A stretch of DNA of 64,000 nucleotides from Bradyrhizobium sp. CCGE-LA001 (lineage in GTDB: Bacteria; Pseudomonadota; Alphaproteobacteria; Rhizobiales; Xanthobacteraceae), in the NCBI RefSeq assembly GCF_000296215.2, contig NZ_CP013949.1, positions 2,783,501 through 2,847,500 of the forward strand, written 5' to 3'. A program made the position numbers and the translations under genes. Shown here piece after piece: positions 59,899 through 64,000 of this stretch. The notes beneath the pieces are model-generated. The model did no database searches. It was not told the DNA's origin and saw only the letters and a program-made list of their open reading frames with translations. Every line of letters begins with the position of its first letter. Position 1 is the first letter of the stretch.

Positions 59899-60693
59899 AT
59901 GACCGACGCCGCGAACGAAGTCCTCTACACGGTCGGCGACCATATCGCGACCATCACGCTGAACGCGCCGGAGCGCATGAACACCATTTCCGGCCCGATG
60001 CTGAATGATCTGGCGCGCCTTTTGACCGAGGCCAACGAGGACAGGAACGTCCGCGTCGTGATCCTCACCGGCAAGGGCAGGGCGTTCTGCGCTGGGCTTG
60101 ACCTGCGCAAGGAGCGCGACGGCAACGGCCTCAGCGCCGCATCCTCGCCGACGACGATCAACCTCCGCAATACGCCGCCGACGGTGCTCCAGGCGATGGA
60201 CAAGCCGACCATCTGCGCCGTCAACGGCGGCGCGGCCGGCTATGGCATGGACACTGCGCTCGGCTGCGACATCCGCATCATGGCGGAGTCTTCGAAGCTC
60301 GCTGCCGCCTTCGTCAAACGTGGTGTGGTGCCGGAATCCGGCGGCACCTGGCTGTTGCCGCGCATGCTCGGCTGGGCCAAGGCCTCCGAACTGATCTTCA
60401 CCGGCCGAACGCTGAGCGCGCGCGAGTGCCTGGAATGGGGCCTCGCCAACGAGGTCGTGCCGGACGCCGAGCTGATGAACCGCGCAACTGCCGTCGCCCG
60501 CGAGATCGCCGCCAACGCGCCGCTCGCGGTCCAGGCCTCCAAGCGCATGATGCGAATGGGCCTGAACGAGAACTTCTCAGATCACGTCCACCACGTCTAT
60601 CTGCAGCTTCTGCCGCTGTTCAAGACTGAGGACATGGCCGAAGGCATGAAGGCCTTCATGGAGAAGCGCGAACCGAAGTTTCAGGGGCGGTAG
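59899..60693 (+). CDS. Enoyl-CoA hydratase/isomerase (crotonase)
   Basis: 264 residues. Oxyanion strands are RAFCAGLDLRK and NGGAAGYGMDTAL. The active-site segment FVKRGVVPESGGTWLLPRML keeps a glutamate at the second catalytic position, so hydratase chemistry is possible. It resembles crotonases next to acyl-CoA ligases in aromatic or terpenoid acid pathways. ATG 59899; an in-frame extension upstream is repeat sequence. Confidence 0.86.
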   Translation: MTDAANEVLYTVGDHIATITLNAPERMNTISGPMLNDLARLLTEANEDRNVRVVILTGKGRAFCAGLDLRKERDGNGLSAASSPTTINLRNTPPTVLQAMDKPTICAVNGGAAGYGMDTALGCDIRIMAESSKLAAAFVKRGVVPESGGTWLLPRMLGWAKASELIFTGRTLSARECLEWGLANEVVPDAELMNRATAVAREIAANAPLAVQASKRMMRMGLNENFSDHVHHVYLQLLPLFKTEDMAEGMKAFMEKREPKFQGR

Positions 60694-60774
60694 CCGGTTG
60701 CGCCTGTCCGACCGTCGTAGCAGAGACAGATTTCGTGCCTATATAGGCGGGATCATCGACTTCTGGATCATGCC

Positions 60775-61179
60775 ATGGCTCCCGTTTCCATCCTGCTTAA
60801 TCTGCTCTGGATCCTCATCGGCGGCGCCTGGATGGCGCTCGGCTGGCTGATCGCTGCGATCATCATGGCCATCACCATCATCGGCCTGCCCTGGGCGCGG
60901 GCGGCGTTCAACATCGCCGTCTACACGCTGTTGCCGTTCGGCTCGCGCGCGGTCAGCCGCTATGAGGTCACCGGGATGAGTGATATCGGCACGGGCCCGC
61001 TCGGTGTGATCGGCAACATCATCTGGTTCGTGCTGGCCGGCTGGTGGCTGGCACTCGGCCACCTCCTGACTGCGCTGGCCCTCGCGATCACGATCATCGG
61101 CATCCCCTTTGCCTGGGCGCACCTGAAGCTCGCGGGCATCGCGCTCTGGCCCATCGGCAAGGTGATCGTGCCGGCTTAG
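60775..61179 (+). CDS. YccF-domain inner membrane protein
   Basis: 134 residues built of two copies of the YccF motif, each pairing a hydrophobic helix with IIGLPWARA or IIGIPFAWA (ITIIGLPWARAAF and ITIIGIPFAWAHL). Four membrane segments are expected. The function of this family is unknown. It is convergent with the MFS gene, twelve bases away. Confidence 0.88.
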   Translation: MAPVSILLNLLWILIGGAWMALGWLIAAIIMAITIIGLPWARAAFNIAVYTLLPFGSRAVSRYEVTGMSDIGTGPLGVIGNIIWFVLAGWWLALGHLLTALALAITIIGIPFAWAHLKLAGIALWPIGKVIVPA

Positions 61180-61191
61180 GCTCCGCAACGA

Positions 61192-62388
61192 TCAAATCTC
61201 TTTCCACCAATGCCATGTCCCCGCCATGGCCAGCAGGCCAAGCGCCCCGGTCAGCGCTGTCGCGTTGTGGGATCCGATGTGGTCGGCGAGCCAGCCCAGC
61301 CAGAGGAAGCCGAGCGGACCGATGCCGATGCAGACGGTGAGGACCCCGAGGATGCGCGAGCGCATTTCCGGCGGCGAAGCAAGATAGACCAGCGTGGCCT
61401 GCATCGTTCCAAAGCCGGCGCCGCCCAATCCTGTCAGGATCAGCGCTGCACCAGCCAGCGCCGGGCTCTGTGCCAGTGCGAAAATCACCACTGTGAGCAT
61501 GTAGCAGAGCACGCCACCGACAAAGGCCCGGCCGTACCATTTCGGGGTGAGCCACAGCGCCAGCACCAGAGCGCCTGCGAAAGCGCCGATCCCGTCCATG
61601 GTCGCCAGCAGGCCGACGCCCTCCGGGCCCAAATGCAGGCGGTCGCGCCCGATCACCGGAATCATGCTGGTGAACGGCCAGGCAAAGACGTTGTAGATCA
61701 CGGTCACGATCAGCACGCCGCGAATTCGTTTGTCGCTGCGCGCAAAGACGAGGCCCTCGGCGATGCGCGCCAGCACCGGCCGCGTCTCAGCGGCGTGCGC
61801 GGCTCGTGCGCGGATCGTCAGGACGATCGCCAGCGCGGCGCAGTACATCAGCGTGCTCAGGAACAGGACGCCCTGGAGCCCCGCTCCGGCGAGCAGGATT
61901 CCGCCGACCACCGGACCGATCATGCGACTGGCATTGTTGGCGCCGACGTCGAGCGACATGGCGAGGCTCATCTTCTCGCGGCCGACGGCGTCGCCGATCA
62001 TCACGCGTCGCACCGGGTTGTCCGTGCACCAGCCGCAGCCGTTGATGAAGCTGGCGAGTGCGAGGTGCCAGATCTCGAGCCACCCGGCCGCGTTCAGCAT
62101 TGCGAGGACGGCGGAGATGCCGGCCATCAGCAGCACGACGACGAACAGCATCCGGCGGCGGTCCACGCGCTCCGCGAGCGCGCCGAGAAACACGCCGAAC
62201 AGCCCCATCGGAAGCACACGGAGCATGGTCATCATGGCGACGAGAAACGCCGAGTCGGTGCGCTGGTAGACGACGACCCCGACCGCGACGGTTTCCACCC
62301 AGCGTACGGTGGCGATGATCAGCCCAACCCACCACAATCGCCAGAAGTCCGGTGCATCGATCATCCGCCGGAACGGCGATTTGCTCAC
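61192..62388 (-). CDS. MFS transporter (MFS_3/EntS-like exporter)
   Basis: 398 residues with twelve predicted helices. GALAERVDRRRMLFVVVLLM is the loop 2-3 motif, and MSLDVGANNASRMIGPVVGG is the helix 5 region typical of the EntS-like exporter branch. It probably expels a small molecule; the ligand is not evident. Translation most likely starts at GTG 62388 behind GGGAGAAG, because the longer upstream frame is rich in Cys/Arg and non-native looking. Confidence 0.82.
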   Translation of the reverse strand: MSKSPFRRMIDAPDFWRLWWVGLIIATVRWVETVAVGVVVYQRTDSAFLVAMMTMLRVLPMGLFGVFLGALAERVDRRRMLFVVVLLMAGISAVLAMLNAAGWLEIWHLALASFINGCGWCTDNPVRRVMIGDAVGREKMSLAMSLDVGANNASRMIGPVVGGILLAGAGLQGVLFLSTLMYCAALAIVLTIRARAAHAAETRPVLARIAEGLVFARSDKRIRGVLIVTVIYNVFAWPFTSMIPVIGRDRLHLGPEGVGLLATMDGIGAFAGALVLALWLTPKWYGRAFVGGVLCYMLTVVIFALAQSPALAGAALILTGLGGAGFGTMQATLVYLASPPEMRSRILGVLTVCIGIGPLGFLWLGWLADHIGSHNATALTGALGLLAMAGTWHWWKEI

Positions 62389-63051
62389 TGCCTTGCTTCT
62401 CCCGGGCACTCCTTGGCCCGTTGCTTCCACTATCGGAAGCTCGCCGGACGAAACAAGTCTTTTTCGATGAGCGGTCGAACCTGGAACCCAACGATTTCGC
62501 CTGTGGCATCTTCGAGAGGCCCGTCCTTCGCAGACCCCAAGATGAGGACTGATGGCGCGGCATTCGCTTCGACAGCATCGCGGGTTGCTCGATGGCGAAA
62601 CACACAACATGAAAGTCAAGAGCAATAGAGCAAAAATTCTGTTTGACCGAATTTGACGTTTCGGCTAAACCGCATTCCATCCCGGCCCGTCGAAGGGGCG
62701 TTTCGCGATCGTCACGACACGCAGGCCGGGATGCGATGGACGCGGCAGCGCCGGCGCGGAATGGGATGGCAGGGCGGGCGATGCCCGTGAGCCATCACGA
62801 TCCGCGGCACGACACGGCGCGGTCACAGCGTTTCTTTTCGGCATTGGGGGCGAGCACGCGCGAGCTTCCGACGGTCCGGGCAGAAGCGTCCGCGGACGGC
62901 AAAAGCGTGTGGTCCTGACGCCCGGGGTCTGTGCGTCAAGGCTTGCGGTGATGTGGCGGCCGACCGGCGCGCGCATCGGTCATCCGCAAGGCGACGGGGG
63001 CAATAGTGCATCGCTCCCCGGGGAGAGCGCGCCATAAGCCGTAAAACCATT

Positions 63052-63156
63052 GCGCAGGGAAGGCCGGGCGTCCGGCAACACCTGTGGTCAACCCCGCGTG
63101 CGTTCTTGTCGCGTGCGGACCTTCGGGTGCCAGCCGGCGCCCGGCCTTCCCTGCGC
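63052..63156. repeat. Inverted repeat with perfect 19-bp arms
   Basis: GCGCAGGGAAGGCCGGGCG (63052-63070) and its exact reverse complement (63138-63156) enclose a 67-base loop that contains GTGGTCAACCCCGCGTGCG. It marks one end of the larger repetitive element. Confidence 0.85.
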
Positions 63157-63250
63157 CCTTTCTTCTCGATGAGGGCGAAACGGACGTAAAGCTCGGGCGA
63201 AACGCGCCGCGAGATCGCGAAGGTGTGTGTTTGGGATGAGATTGCAGCTC

Positions 63251-63400
63251 TCGTGCCCCGGACGCAGCGCAGCGCGCCGCGTCTTCGCGGCGTGGTGCGC
63301 TGCTGAGCCGGGGCCCATGTTTCGGCGGTGTGCCCTGCAGCTCGTGCGTCCCGGCTCTGCGCAGCAACGCTAAGAGGCGTTGCAGCGCGTCCGGGACACG
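63251..63400. repeat. Composite repeat, family F
   Basis: TCGTGCCCCGGACGCAGCGC, GAGCCGGGGCCCA and GCAGCGCGTCCGGGACACG form nested palindromes. The same building blocks occur at 56101-56287. Confidence 0.7.
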
Positions 63401-63505
63401 GCGACGATGTGCACCGCTCCCAAGTTCATCTTGCGCTGCGGTAGAAAAATAGCGCACACTCGACAGGCCGGGGAGCCACAGGGAGCTCTGCAAGAGGAGC
63501 GAGCC

Positions 63506-64000
63506 ATGTCCCTCCAGACCATACCATCGGACCCCACTGAGCATCGCCCCAACCGTCCCGAGGATGTCCAGGCCACCGAAGCGGAGACGCGGCTGCGGGA
63601 CGACATTCGCCTGCTCGGGCGCATCCTCGGCGATACCGTGCGCGACCAGGAGGGCGCCGACGTGTTCGACCTGGTCGAGCGCATCCGCCAGACCTCGATC
63701 CGCTTCCACCGCGACGAGGACCGGCTTGCCCGCCGCGAGCTCGAGCAGATCCTCGACGGCATGTCGATCTCTGAGACGGTGCGCATCGTCCGCGCCTTCA
63801 GCTATTTTTCCCACCTCGCCAACATCGCCGAGGACCAGAACAACATCCGCCAGATGCGCGCCCGCGGCACGGGCAAGAACGCCGGCGTGCTGGCGGAGAC
63901 GCTCGCCCATGCCAAGGCAGCGGGCATCGGCCCCGATGCGCTGCGCAGCTTCTTTAGGACCGCGCTGGTCAGCCCCGTGTTGACCGCGCATCCGACCGAA
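63506..64000 (+). CDS. ppc: Phosphoenolpyruvate carboxylase, N-terminal fragment
   Basis: 165 codons run off the right edge with no stop. The peptide begins MSLQTIPSDPTEHRP and contains LRDDIRLLGRILGDTVRDQEG, RAFSYFSHLANIAEDQNNIR and, at the edge, VSPVLTAHPTE. That is the conserved N-terminal half of PEP carboxylase with the active-site TAHPTE histidine. The enzyme carboxylates PEP to oxaloacetate to refill the TCA cycle. ATG 63506 follows AGAGGAGCGAGCC. Confidence 0.93.
   Translation, partial: MSLQTIPSDPTEHRPNRPEDVQATEAETRLRDDIRLLGRILGDTVRDQEGADVFDLVERIRQTSIRFHRDEDRLARRELEQILDGMSISETVRIVRAFSYFSHLANIAEDQNNIRQMRARGTGKNAGVLAETLAHAKAAGIGPDALRSFFRTALVSPVLTAHPTE

Larger units (their letters stand above)
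62389..63505. other. Long noncoding stretch upstream of ppc
   Basis: No credible gene is seen across 1.1 kb. Short open frames here (for example 62643-62918) have repeat-derived, low-information products. From about 62650 to 63175 the sequence resembles a multicopy Bradyrhizobium noncoding element that I recognise from memory, with family F repeat after it. The last ~100 bases should hold the ppc promoter; GGAG at 63484 and AGGAGCGAG just before 63506 are purine-rich, the latter being the likely ribosome site. Confidence 0.6.

Noticed and set aside
62643..62918. A possible 91-residue hypothetical gene
   Set aside because: The product lies inside what looks like a multicopy noncoding element and shows no domain or ribosome site; such frames are often annotated in error.
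1..64000. Prophage, integrative element or genomic island boundaries
   Set aside because: No integrase, transposase, phage structural gene, tRNA target or clear composition shift was seen.

Overview
The window is GC-rich DNA whose gene content and multicopy intergenic palindromes look like a Bradyrhizobium or close relative (Alphaproteobacteria, Hyphomicrobiales). This placement is inferred from gene families and remembered repeat types, not from a search. Nearly all of it is coding. There are no rRNA, tRNA, CRISPR, insertion-sequence or phage genes that I can see, so this is chromosomal metabolic territory rather than a mobile island. Two genes are cut by the window edges: paaD at the left and phosphoenolpyruvate carboxylase (ppc) at the right.

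Layout. 1-3.2 kb: distal end of a phenylacetate operon (paaD-paaE-paaI-paaK). 3.4-11.1 kb: an MDR-type oxidoreductase, a YeeE/YedE membrane protein, an EamA exporter divergent from a MocR/PdxR-type regulator, an alpha/beta-hydrolase-OsmC fusion, a sulfite-oxidase-fold molybdoprotein and an MHS-type transporter. 11.1-13.4 kb: cytochrome P450, its ferredoxin with an unusual cluster motif, and a divergent TetR regulator. 13.4-17.6 kb: racemase-like protein, amidase, an SDR lacking normal catalytic residues, and a tartrate/D-malate dehydrogenase. 17.8-27.6 kb: a LysR-centred divergent locus, with an N-carbamoyl amidohydrolase and two 2-hydroxyacid dehydrogenases on one side and a DUF1445 hydro-lyase plus a full Liv-type ABC importer on the other. 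27.8-31.6 kb: the four-enzyme threonate/tetronate pathway (otnC divergent from ltnD-otnI-otnK). 31.7-35.4 kb: two chemoreceptors with identical signalling domains. 35.6-39.9 kb: RND pump and adaptor.

40-61 kb is an acyl-CoA island: a thiolase-like protein, nitronate monooxygenase, Baeyer-Villiger monooxygenase, YghU-type GST, flavin reductase, two acyl-CoA dehydrogenases, two SDRs, a VOC protein, four crotonases, a small-molecule kinase with a DUF6285 partner, and two acyl-CoA synthetases. Most units are single genes or short operons on alternating strands, separated by palindromic repeats. The most interesting reading is that the ACAD10/11-like dehydrogenase, the kinase and the DUF6285 protein form a split version of the LvaABC/ACAD11 machinery that breaks down 4-hydroxyacyl-CoAs through a phosphorylated intermediate. 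The Baeyer-Villiger enzyme could be one source of such hydroxy acids.

61-64 kb: an MFS exporter, a noncoding stretch of about 1.1 kb built largely of repeat sequence, and the start of ppc.
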